This document shows positions 5,744 through 11,842 of a DNA stretch of 11,842 bases, one piece after another (the first letter of the stretch is position 1; every line of letters starts with the position of its first letter). The notes beneath the pieces are model-generated. The model was not told the DNA's origin. It worked only from the letters and a program-made list of their open reading frames with translations, and searched no databases. Source of the DNA: Chloroflexota bacterium (GTDB lineage: Bacteria > Chloroflexota > Anaerolineae > UBA3071); the NCBI GenBank assembly GCA_014383605.1, contig JACNHM010000222.1, positions 1-11,842 on the forward strand, read 5' to 3'. A program made the position numbers and the translations under genes.

Positions 5744-7006
5744 TCAAGCCTCTGAACTTTTCACCAGTTTGTCCTGCAATCGGTTCAGCCGATGTTGCAG
5801 CTCGGCCAGGGCCAGGCTGCGGCCGGGGGACGGCGGCCACGTCTCCGCCCGCTGTAGGGCCTCCTGCGTCCAGGCCAGGGCCGCTGGCAGGTTCGTCACG
5901 TGCCACTCGTGGTGCTTGGCCAGCTCCACGAAGGGGGTCAACTGGCCATCCAGGGCTTCGGCGCTCCACCGCCGCCACAGGTGGGCCGCTTCTTCTCTGC
6001 GCCCCTGCCGCTTGAGCAGGAAGGAAAGCTGCTGCAGGGCACGCTCGCGCACGTCAGGCGGCAGTGCAGCAGCCAGCGCCTGCCGGTAAGCGTCCTCGCT
6101 GGCGGCAGCCCAGCCCAGTTCCTCGTAGGCGCGGCCCAGGCTGAAGCGGTCAACAGGGGGAAGCTCGTCCAGAGTGGGGATGCCGTCGGGCACGAAGAGG
6201 CGGCAGAGGCGTGCCGCCAGCGTGACCAGCGACAGGATGTCTTCCAGGTTGTGGTAGAAGACGCGGCGCAGCTCGCTGGCGTCGCCGCTGCGCAGGTACT
6301 CCCGATAGAGTGTGGGGATGAGCCAGCCGGGCACATCGGCCTCCTGGCGCAGCACGCCCAGGGCCTGCTGTTCCACGTTGCCCAGGGTACAGGAACCCAG
6401 GCGGGCCCGCCACAGGCGGCGGGCGGGGAACAGCAGATCCAGATGCGGTGCGTCCTGCAGGCGGGGGAGTTGGCGGTTGAGGATAAAGCGGGTGTTCAGC
6501 AGCGGCAGGTCAAAGGCGCGGCCGTTGTAGCTGACCAGGCCGGTGCAGCGGTCGAGGATGCCCGCGGCGGCGTGGAGCAGCGCGCCCTCCTCGGCGGGGC
6601 TGGGCATGAAAAGCTGGCGCACGGTGAAGCCCTGGTCGTCGAAGGTGCCCACGCCGAGCAGGAAGACGAAGGTGCCCGTGCCTCCGGCCAGGCCGCTGGT
6701 CTCGGTGTCCACGAAGGCGGCGGTGCGCCAGTCCAGTTCGGCCAGCGCCGGATCGCGGGCACAGGCGGCCAGCGCCGCCGGCGGCAGCGTCAGACACTCC
6801 CCCAGAGGCAGCCCGCCGCGCCACTCGTCGAGGGGGTAGGTGGTCTCGGAGACGAAACAATGGCCGTGGGGGGTGGAAATCCACTCGCCGTCCACAACCG
6901 CTTCGATGCCGGGGCCAGCGGGCGGCGGCGCGGGCGGACGCAGTTTCGACGTTCCCTTGTGCAGCCCCAGCCGCTGCAAACGGCGCAGCCGTTCGCTCAG
7001 ATCCAT
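5744..7006 (-). CDS. YprB-like RNase H-fold exonuclease with TPR-like C-terminus
   Basis: This 420-residue protein matches the YprB type of ribonuclease H-like (DEDD) 3'-5' exonuclease; B. subtilis YprB is of similar length. The acidic residues expected for two-metal catalysis are visible: Asp100 and Glu102 in FVDTETSG, Asp166 in YNGRAFDLPLL, and His252/Asp256 in YHNLEDILSL. The N-terminus (1-95) carries the family lead-in, including RLGLHKGTSKLRPP. After residue 275, pairs of helices (FSLGRAYEELGWAAASEDAY, RALQQLSFLLKRQGRREEAAHLW, SLALAELQHRLNRLQ) look like tetratricopeptide repeats. The nucleic acid substrate is unknown. ATG 7004-7006 follows a strong AGGAGG site at seven bases. It is the last gene of a three-gene operon, 25 bases after the CPBP protease gene. 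In Firmicutes YprB is encoded next to a DEAD-box helicase; here a helicase-associated protein is two genes upstream. Confidence 0.87.
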   Translation of the reverse strand: MDLSERLRRLQRLGLHKGTSKLRPPAPPPAGPGIEAVVDGEWISTPHGHCFVSETTYPLDEWRGGLPLGECLTLPPAALAACARDPALAELDWRTAAFVDTETSGLAGGTGTFVFLLGVGTFDDQGFTVRQLFMPSPAEEGALLHAAAGILDRCTGLVSYNGRAFDLPLLNTRFILNRQLPRLQDAPHLDLLFPARRLWRARLGSCTLGNVEQQALGVLRQEADVPGWLIPTLYREYLRSGDASELRRVFYHNLEDILSLVTLAARLCRLFVPDGIPTLDELPPVDRFSLGRAYEELGWAAASEDAYRQALAAALPPDVRERALQQLSFLLKRQGRREEAAHLWRRWSAEALDGQLTPFVELAKHHEWHVTNLPAALAWTQEALQRAETWPPSPGRSLALAELQHRLNRLQDKLVKSSEA

Positions 7007-7031
7007 CGTTTGGCCTCCTGCCTCTTGCCCC

Positions 7032-8006
7032 CTACGGCCACAACGAGGCCAGCAGCAGGTTCAGGACGTTGTAGAGCGCGTGGGCGGCGATGCAGGCGAT
7101 CAATCCCGAACGTTGGCGCAGCCAGCCGAAGGTCAGGCCGATGATGAAGATGACCAGAGTGGCGGGGGAGAGGAAGCCGTATTGGATGTGGATGACGGCG
7201 AAGAGCAGGCTGGTGAGCAGGAGGCCAAAACGGGGCTGCAGCGCGCCGCGGAACAGCGTCTCCTCGCCCAGGCCGGCGGCGACCCCCAGCGCCAGCGCGC
7301 CCCAAGGTGACATAAACCCGCCGAAAAGGCTGTTGCTGATGCGACCGATACGTTCGTAACTGGCGGGATCCAGCGCCTGCCAGCCTATGGACACGCCAAA
7401 GTCGAGGGCTTGGAGCAAGATCACCAGCCCGATGACGCCGAGCCAGGTCGGCCAGGAGGGCCAGCGCACGCCCAGGCGGGCGGCCGTCTCCCCGACGCTG
7501 CGCCGCAGCCCCAGCCCGACACCGATCAGGGCCATGCCCAGCAGTGCCAGCGTCTGCTGCCACAATTCAGACTGGCCCAGCGAGGCGTCCAGTTGCTCAA
7601 GGCCCTCTAGCCCGCCCACGAGGGGTAACTGCATCAGGGTCAGCCCGACCAGGTAGGCGGCGAAGACCAGCGCTGTGGTGTGCACGGTGGAATCGGGATC
7701 CATGTTCAGCCAGCGGGCCAGGAAGCGCCGCACGCCGCGGATCAGGGGCAGGAAGCTGAGCAGCCCGGTGAGGCCAAGGACGACGGCGGTCATCGTCCAA
7801 TTGGGCTCTATGGGCAGCACGTCCCGCGGCATCTCGCTGATTCCGAGGGCCAACCACATCAGGAGCACCACCAGCGCCGAGAACAGCACCAGCAGATTGC
7901 TCAGGATCAGCAGCCCGTGGGTGATCCAGCGGTACTGCCGGTTGCGCTCGGTCAGGTTGGCCACGATGGCGATAAGCATGAAGGGGACGAACATCAGAAA
8001 GACCAT
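7032..8006 (-). CDS. CPBP-family intramembrane metalloprotease
   Basis: This 324-residue polytopic membrane protein carries the CPBP (CAAX protease and bacteriocin-processing, Abi) signature in its C-terminal third. Glu248-Glu249 with Arg253 lie in GEETLFRG, His273 in LLFAVIHIQYG, and His309 with Asn313 in AAHALYNV. These are the metal-binding and catalytic residues of the Rce1-like fold. The N-terminal half adds several hydrophobic segments beyond the core domain (about residues 1-18, 30-55, 71-90, 108-128 and 152-166). The substrate is unknown; bacterial relatives act in protein processing, bacteriocin immunity or membrane-protein turnover. ATG 8004-8006 lies one base after the stop of the upstream gene, as TGA-C-ATG. 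Its Shine-Dalgarno GGGAG lies in the last codons of that gene, so translation is coupled. Confidence 0.9.
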   Translation of the reverse strand: MVFLMFVPFMLIAIVANLTERNRQYRWITHGLLILSNLLVLFSALVVLLMWLALGISEMPRDVLPIEPNWTMTAVVLGLTGLLSFLPLIRGVRRFLARWLNMDPDSTVHTTALVFAAYLVGLTLMQLPLVGGLEGLEQLDASLGQSELWQQTLALLGMALIGVGLGLRRSVGETAARLGVRWPSWPTWLGVIGLVILLQALDFGVSIGWQALDPASYERIGRISNSLFGGFMSPWGALALGVAAGLGEETLFRGALQPRFGLLLTSLLFAVIHIQYGFLSPATLVIFIIGLTFGWLRQRSGLIACIAAHALYNVLNLLLASLWP

Positions 8007-8007
8007 G

Positions 8008-9534
8008 TCATTTCTCCCAGGTTGTCAGAGCTCGAACGATGTTTGGCGGCAGGTCGCCGCCGCTGGCGCGGCGCAGGAAGGCCAGGATGGGCGCGGTGCT
8101 GATGCCTTGCTCCTGGGCATGTTTCAGGGCCGCCTGGGTGATGCGGTAGCGAAAGGCCGGGCGGCTGGCTTCCCAGACGGCGAAGCGGCCCAGCCGGAAG
8201 CGGTCGAAGCAGGCCGTGCCGTGCGGGACCAGGACGCGGAAATCGGGCTGCACCGTCAGGCGCGGCGGCGTGGGCTGTGGTGGCTCCTCCGCCGCCAGCC
8301 CCAGCAGCGCTGCTCCTGCTGCCGTGAGGCGGAACGTGGCGGCGGCAGGCGGCGCAGCAGCGCCGTCCGCCGCGTGCGGTGGGAATTCCCCCACGTCCGT
8401 TGCCCCCAGCCAGTGGGCTGGGCCGCTCAGCACGTAGGCGATCAGCGCACCCTCCACCTGTTCCCAATGCTCAAACCCCATCAGGTAACGCCCGCTGGCG
8501 GCGTCCCGCACGTACCAGGAGCGGTAGTCGCCATCGGGGCGCTGGAAATCGGGGTCCACCCGCTTGACGGCGGCGGCGAAGTCGCTCACGGCGTACCAGA
8601 CGCCCGCCTCACAGCGGGCCAGGTGGCCCAGCAGTTTGTGCCGGGCAACCCGCCGATCGTGAGGCCCGGTGGACTCGCAGCGTAAGCCCGGCGACCGGCA
8701 GAGATCATCCCACTCCGGAGCGTCGCGCCAGGCGGCCCACAGCAGTTGCCGCTGCTGAGGGTGCGTCCCTTCCAGCCAGGTACGCACCGGCGCCGCCTGC
8801 AGGTGCAACTGCCGCTGCTCCTCCCGCAGCCAGCCCAGACGCTTTGCCAGATGCAGCAGCAGCGCCAGCGGGTCGCCGCTCTCCTCCGGATCGAAGGAGT
8901 CGAGCCTGGCCGGGAACATCAGCCGCTCGTTGAGGGCGGCCAGCGAGCGTGCCCGCCAGCGGCTGCGGTGATCCACCCAGGCCCCTTCCTCCTGCACGAA
9001 GCTGAGCAGCGTGCAAGCGTCTTCCAGCAGGCTATCGGCGGCGATCTGGACGACGGCAGGCTGAGGTGCTGGCGCGAGGTGGAAGCCGGGCGGTTCGGCG
9101 GCGGCCAGCGGCAGGTGCGGCAGCACGTCGCGGGGCACGAAAACGAACTCCGCCAGGCCTGCGCCCAGCGGGGCGAAGCCACGGGCGATGAGGCCGCGAT
9201 ACCACAGCTCCTCGGCGGCATTGATCGGGTCACGCCAGGGGGTCTCGCGGGCCAGCCGGCCGGGGCCGAAAGTGCGCAGTTCGCCGTGCGCGCGGGCGAA
9301 AGCTGGCGCGGTGACGCGTCCGCTGGCGGCGATCAGTTCCCGCAGCGCGGCCTGGGCTTCGGGGCTGCAGGCGGCCACGGCGGCGGCGATGTTGGGCGGA
9401 TCGGTCAGCGCCGCCGCCAGTTGGTCGGCCACCTGCTGTTGTCCCGTGCTGGCCAGCCGCACGCCGCGCATCTCGGCGATGGCCTGCAGCAGAACCAGGG
9501 GGTAGTCCAGCAGACACTGGTGCAACGTCTTCAT
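8008..9534 (-). CDS. XPB/Ssl2-type helicase-associated domain protein without an ATPase core
   Basis: This 508-residue protein resembles bacterial proteins carrying the XPB/Ssl2-like helicase C-terminal domain (Helicase_C_3 type). The start MKTLHQCLLDYPLVLLQAIAEMRGV is typical of this group. A helix-rich region, probably winged helix-like (about 45-140), follows, with SPEAQAALRELIAASGRV and INAAEELWYRGLIARG. The C-terminal domain (426-508) runs from LTVQPDFRVLVP through RYRITQAALKHAQEQGISTAPILAFLRR to LPPNIVRALTTWE, a pattern I associate with this domain. No Walker A or DEAD/DEAH motif is present, so it is not a helicase by itself. A role as a DNA-binding or helicase-partner protein is inference. 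ATG 9532-9534 follows GAGGGGCGAGG. In-frame starts up to 9903 exist, but they would overlap the plus-strand promoter and gene, and the added residues look non-coding. It is the first gene of the operon; I see no clear minus-strand promoter for it. Confidence 0.78.
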   Translation of the reverse strand: MKTLHQCLLDYPLVLLQAIAEMRGVRLASTGQQQVADQLAAALTDPPNIAAAVAACSPEAQAALRELIAASGRVTAPAFARAHGELRTFGPGRLARETPWRDPINAAEELWYRGLIARGFAPLGAGLAEFVFVPRDVLPHLPLAAAEPPGFHLAPAPQPAVVQIAADSLLEDACTLLSFVQEEGAWVDHRSRWRARSLAALNERLMFPARLDSFDPEESGDPLALLLHLAKRLGWLREEQRQLHLQAAPVRTWLEGTHPQQRQLLWAAWRDAPEWDDLCRSPGLRCESTGPHDRRVARHKLLGHLARCEAGVWYAVSDFAAAVKRVDPDFQRPDGDYRSWYVRDAASGRYLMGFEHWEQVEGALIAYVLSGPAHWLGATDVGEFPPHAADGAAAPPAAATFRLTAAGAALLGLAAEEPPQPTPPRLTVQPDFRVLVPHGTACFDRFRLGRFAVWEASRPAFRYRITQAALKHAQEQGISTAPILAFLRRASGGDLPPNIVRALTTWEK

Positions 9535-9626
9535 CCTCGCCCCTCGGCCAGGGCAAACATGCACGGCGCTGGGCGATTCGCCCGGTGCCCGGCGGTCGTC
9601 CATGCTGCACAGCAGCGGCCAATCGC

Positions 9627-9655
9627 TTGCCAAATCCGCCAAGCTGGAGTATAAT
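9627..9655 (+). promoter_or_regulatory. Sigma-70-type promoter of the DUF1232-MerR unit
   Basis: TTGCCA (9627-9632, five of six matches to TTGACA) is followed, after exactly 17 bases, by a perfect TATAAT (9650-9655). The predicted start near 9662 leaves a leader of about 45 bases before ATG 9706, which has a CAGGAG ribosome binding site. It lies in the 171-base divergent region between this unit and the minus-strand operon starting at 9534. Confidence 0.85.
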
Positions 9656-9705
9656 CGCTTTGCCGGCGTAAGCCGCGTGATAGCATAAACAATCCAGGAG
9701 ACCCC

Positions 9706-10074
9706 ATGAGCAGTGATAAGACGTCCACCCCGCAGCGCAAAAGCAGCAGGATTGACATCGTGCGCCATTTCCGACTCGTCTGGCGCTTGCTGACCGACAA
9801 ACGTATTTCGCCGTGGCTCAAAGCCGTCATTCCCGGCCTGGCGGTGGCTTACCTCCTGTTGCCCTGGGACCTGGTCCCCGATTTCATCCCCGTTCTGGGA
9901 CAACTGGACGATCTGGCCGTTCTGCTGCTGGGCATGCAGTTGTTCATCGAGCTCTGCCCGAAGCGGATCGTGCAGGAGTATCTGTCCGGCGGACAGACCG
10001 TTCCCGCGGAACCGGCATCGGGCGGGGAGATTATTGATGCCACCTATCGCGTGATCGAGGAGGATGGATCATGA
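9706..10074 (+). CDS. DUF1232 (YkvA-like) small membrane protein
   Basis: This 122-residue protein carries the DUF1232 hallmark YLLLPWDLVPDFIPVLGQLDDLAVLL at about residues 49-74. It is an amphipathic or membrane hairpin rich in Pro, Asp and Leu that is diagnostic of this widespread family of unknown function. The N-terminus (1-40) is basic and cytoplasmic in character. The hydrophobic stretch 41-84 is likely membrane-embedded. The C-terminal 35 residues are acidic and polar. Length is normal for the family. The start at 9706 follows CAGGAG at good spacing and sits downstream of a strong promoter. The stop codon overlaps the next start as ATGA (10071-10074), so it is translationally coupled to the MerR-type regulator and likely works with it. 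No biochemical function is established. Confidence 0.9.
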   Translation: MSSDKTSTPQRKSSRIDIVRHFRLVWRLLTDKRISPWLKAVIPGLAVAYLLLPWDLVPDFIPVLGQLDDLAVLLLGMQLFIELCPKRIVQEYLSGGQTVPAEPASGGEIIDATYRVIEEDGS

Positions 10075-10730
10075 GCGCTCCCGCGCACCGCCGGCCATCG
10101 GAAGTTGCCGCTCGCCTCGGCGTCTCCGTTTCCACGCTGCGCCGCTGGTCGCAGCAATTTGCTCCCTTCCTGTCCTCTACGGCCAACCCTGCCTCCGATG
10201 AGGATGAAAGCAAACACCGCCGCTACACCGACGAGGACCTGGCGACCCTCATCACCGTCAAAGGTCTGCTGACCGAAGGGTACGCTTACGAGCAGGTGCG
10301 GCGGCGCTTGCGGGCGCCGCGCCTGGACGATGCTCCCGAGGGGGAGGTCTACGCCCTGGTGACGAGGGAGGAGCCAGCGTCCGCGCTGGCACCGGTCGTC
10401 ACGGTACTCGCCGACACGCTGCACACGGTGGCCGATGGCCAGCAGTTGCTCCTCAACAGTCAGCAGAGCAATCGGGAACTGCTCGGATCGGTACTGCAGG
10501 ACAATTTTAACCTCAAAGCCGAAAACGCCAAACTGCGGGACCGCATGCTGGAACTGGAACGCGCCGTTTCGGAAGTGCGACGGCAGGAGGCGGCGCGCCG
10601 CGAAGCGTTGGAAGTCCGCCTGCGGGCGGTGGAGGACACGTTGTCTGCCCTGGTGCAGCAGACGCAGGACTACGCTCAGGACTACGCTGAGGAGCCGCGC
10701 CGCGGCTTCTGGTCTCGTCTCTTCGGATAA
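10071..10730 (+). CDS. MerR-type HTH protein with long coiled coil and Trp-containing C-terminal tail
   Basis: This 219-residue protein begins with a MerR-like winged helix-turn-helix: PSEVAARLGVSVSTLRRW at about residues 9-26, then HRRYTDEDLATLITVKGLLTEGYAYEQVRRRL at about 49-80. The usual MerR effector domain is absent. In its place is a linker (81-125) and a long, heptad-like, charged coiled coil of about 125-200, including LKAENAKLRDRMLELERAVSEVRR. The tail ends in RRGFWSRLFG, a short aromatic, basic, amphipathic motif that could touch a membrane or a partner (inference). A perfect 12-base direct repeat (10665-10676 and 10677-10688) encodes QDYAQDYA just before the tail. Coupling by ATGA to the DUF1232 gene suggests they act together. 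The target promoter is unknown; autoregulation of the 9627-9655 promoter is plausible but untested. Confidence 0.86.
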   Translation: MSAPAHRRPSEVAARLGVSVSTLRRWSQQFAPFLSSTANPASDEDESKHRRYTDEDLATLITVKGLLTEGYAYEQVRRRLRAPRLDDAPEGEVYALVTREEPASALAPVVTVLADTLHTVADGQQLLLNSQQSNRELLGSVLQDNFNLKAENAKLRDRMLELERAVSEVRRQEAARREALEVRLRAVEDTLSALVQQTQDYAQDYAEEPRRGFWSRLFG

Positions 10731-10741
10731 CCGCTGCTGGG

Positions 10742-10758
10742 GGCGAGGTCACCTCGCC
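10742..10758. terminator. Hairpin between the converging MerR and rimO genes
   Basis: GGCGAGG (10742-10748) and CCTCGCC (10752-10758) form a perfect 7-bp stem with a 3-base loop. The loop is exactly the rimO stop codon (10749-10751). The stem starts 12 bases after the stop of the MerR gene. Its position between convergent genes suits a bidirectional terminator, but no T tract follows on either strand. Confidence 0.4.
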
Positions 10759-11842
10759 TCTGCCTCGCCCACCAGATCGTACTCCATGGCCCCCGTGATG
10801 ACCACGGGGGTCACGCGCGCCAGGGGCAGTTCACCGGGGACGAGCACCAGGCCGTCAATTTCCGGCGCGTCGCGGTAGGAACGGCCCACGCTGAGGCCAT
10901 CGCCCGTCCCCTCCACCAGCACCTCCAGCCGGCGGCCCACCTGCGCCTGGTTGCGGGCCAGCGAGATGCGCTGCTGCGCGGCCATCAGTCGCTCGTAACG
11001 TTCCTGCTTCACCTTCTCTGATACCTGACCGGGCAACTCCGCCGCCGCGGTGCCCGGCTCGGCGCTGAAGGTGAACACCCCCACCTTGTCAAACTGAATG
11101 GCGGCGACGAAAGCGAGCAGCGTCTGGAACTCCACTGCCGTCTCGCCCGGATAGCCGACGATGAAGGTGGAGCGCAGGGCGATGTCGGGCATGGCGGCGC
11201 GCAGCCGCTCGATGAGGCGTCGCGTCTGCTCCACGTTGGCCGGACGGCGCATGCGGCGCAGGGTGTCCGGATGGCCGTGCTGCAGGGGCAGGTCCAGGTA
11301 GTGGCAGACCCGTTCGTCCGCGGCCATGACTTCGATGAGCCGCTGGCTCACGTGACCGGGGTAGGCGTACATCAGCCGCAGCCAGCGCAGATCGGACACA
11401 GCGGCCAGGATGGCCTCCACCAGGTGTGGCAAACCATCGCGCTGGCCCAGGTCGCGGCCGTAGGCGGTGGTGTCCTGGCCGATGAGGATGAGCTCCTGCG
11501 CGCCGCTGGCGGCCATCGCCTGCGCTTCGGCCACCAGTGCCTCCGGCGGACGGCTGCGCAGCGCTCCCTTGATGGCCGGAATGGTGCAGAAACCACAGGC
11601 GGCGTCGCAGCCATCGCTGATCTTGAGGTAGGCCCAGCCGCGGGCGGCAGGCGGGCGAACTCTCGCCGCTGGCGGGCTGAGGGCCGGATCGCCCAGCAGC
11701 GCCAGAGCATTTCCCCCCCCCCTGAGGGAGGGGCCAGGGGAGGGGGGAGCCTCGGTCGTGAAAACCAACCAGCTTTCGCCCTGTGCTGTTGGTTCCCGGG
11801 CACAGGACCCACACCCCCCCCCCCCCCCCCCCCCCCCGGGCG
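10749..11842 (-). CDS. rimO: Ribosomal protein S12 methylthiotransferase RimO, 5' part missing or disrupted
   Basis: This is the C-terminal two thirds of RimO, a radical SAM, [4Fe-4S] enzyme that methylthiolates an aspartate of ribosomal protein S12. Visible features are the radical SAM cluster Cys-x3-Cys-x2-Cys in SDGCDAACGFCTIP, then LILIGQDTTAYGRDLG, LPLQHGHPDTLRRMRRP and RSTFIVGYPGETAVEF. The TRAM-like end contains the RimO-specific GRSYRDAPEIDG. The related MiaB differs in these segments. RimO-like sequence begins at about 11711 (NALALLGDPAL). The N-terminal MTTase domain, about 110 residues, is missing. The frame stays open to the window edge, but 11712-11842 encodes Pro/Gly-rich sequence and poly-Gly from G/C tracts, unlike RimO. 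Either the gene is truncated by a repeat element or the contig end is misassembled. A TTG codon at 11766-11768 is a poor start candidate. It converges on the MerR gene 18 bases away. Confidence 0.85.
   Translation of the reverse strand, partial: PGGGGGGGGCGSCAREPTAQGESWLVFTTEAPPSPGPSLRGGGNALALLGDPALSPPAARVRPPAARGWAYLKISDGCDAACGFCTIPAIKGALRSRPPEALVAEAQAMAASGAQELILIGQDTTAYGRDLGQRDGLPHLVEAILAAVSDLRWLRLMYAYPGHVSQRLIEVMAADERVCHYLDLPLQHGHPDTLRRMRRPANVEQTRRLIERLRAAMPDIALRSTFIVGYPGETAVEFQTLLAFVAAIQFDKVGVFTFSAEPGTAAAELPGQVSEKVKQERYERLMAAQQRISLARNQAQVGRRLEVLVEGTGDGLSVGRSYRDAPEIDGLVLVPGELPLARVTPVVITGAMEYDLVGEAEAR
11711..11842. repeat. G/C-tract and palindrome cluster at the right edge
   Basis: Three elements lie side by side. 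First comes a run of ten C (11713-11722), followed by four G tracts (11726-11728, 11730-11733, 11737-11740, 11742-11747) with loops of 1, 3 and 1 bases, a canonical G-quadruplex pattern. Next is an inverted repeat of 11763-11773 with 11785-11794 (ten pairs, one bulged C). It overlaps a second one, CCTGTGC (11780-11786) with GCACAGG (11800-11806). Last is a run of 24 C (11814-11837). The cluster looks like an intergenic repetitive element or a contig-end artefact rather than rimO coding sequence. Confidence 0.65.

Noticed and set aside
5900..7144. Open reading frame of about 414 codons on the plus strand
   Set aside because: It is antisense to the YprB-like nuclease and the CPBP gene end, with low-complexity Gln/Gly/Ala/Arg composition; the catalytic motifs lie on the minus strand.
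8216..9505. Plus-strand open frames opposite the helicase-associated gene
   Set aside because: They encode Arg/Ser/Ala-rich low-complexity products without start signals and are antisense shadows of a GC-rich gene.
9648..9676. Minus-strand promoter overlapping the plus-strand TATAAT
   Set aside because: TATACT can be read on the minus strand at 9648-9653, but no -35-like hexamer occurs at 16-18 bases, so it is only the near-palindromic shadow of the plus-strand -10 box.
9535..9903. N-terminal extension of the helicase-associated protein
   Set aside because: The frame is open to 9903, but the extra residues would be encoded antisense to a strong plus-strand promoter and the DUF1232 gene. The family-like N-terminus starts at ATG 9534 behind a ribosome binding site.

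Overview
The window is a GC-rich, densely coded bacterial segment with 11 protein genes. Nine lie on the minus strand; one two-gene unit (9706-10730) lies on the plus strand. Nothing fixes the taxonomy. The gene mix (DUF1232 next to a MerR-like gene, an XPB/Ssl2-type helicase-associated protein, a YprB-like nuclease) and the heptanucleotide repeats recall Chloroflexota (Anaerolineae-like) genomes, which is an inference from memory. Both edges cut genes, and the right edge ends in a 24-base C run, so this may be a whole metagenomic contig.

Layout from left to right. (1) 1-1629, minus: a truncated gene of unknown function preceded, 11 bases away, by an MFS efflux-type transporter. (2) 1673-2204, minus: a visibly AT-richer BrnT/BrnA type II toxin-antitoxin pair, whose genes overlap by 68 bases. 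(3) 2294-5166, minus: a two-gene unit of an FdrA-like CoA-binding protein followed by a nitrilase-superfamily amidohydrolase. It is driven by a near-consensus promoter (TTGACA-17-TATACT) with a leader of about 170 nt. Three different heptanucleotide arrays lie in it, two of them inside the fdrA reading frame. (4) 5275-5714, minus: a small predicted beta-rich protein with its own promoter. (5) 5744-9534, minus: a tightly packed operon of an XPB/Ssl2-type helicase-associated protein, a CPBP-family membrane protease and a YprB-like RNase H-fold exonuclease. (6) 9627-10730, plus: a strong promoter (TTGCCA-17-TATAAT) driving a DUF1232 membrane protein and a MerR-type regulator with a long coiled coil; the two genes overlap by ATGA. 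(7) 10749 to the right edge, minus: rimO, encoding the ribosomal protein S12 methylthiotransferase, converging on the MerR gene. Its 5' part runs into a G/C-tract and palindromic stretch that does not look like RimO.

How the genes fit together. The fdrA-nitrilase unit is probably catabolic, for carbamoyl- or amide-nitrogen compounds, by analogy to the allantoin/oxamate role of E. coli FdrA (AllF), but the usual AllG/AllH partners are not seen. The helicase-associated/CPBP/YprB operon looks like nucleic-acid maintenance with a membrane protease embedded in it. I see no tRNA, rRNA, CRISPR array, transposase or phage gene. The strongest leads are the in-frame heptamer arrays in fdrA, the partnerless fdrA-nitrilase unit with its structured leader, and the DUF1232-MerR pair.
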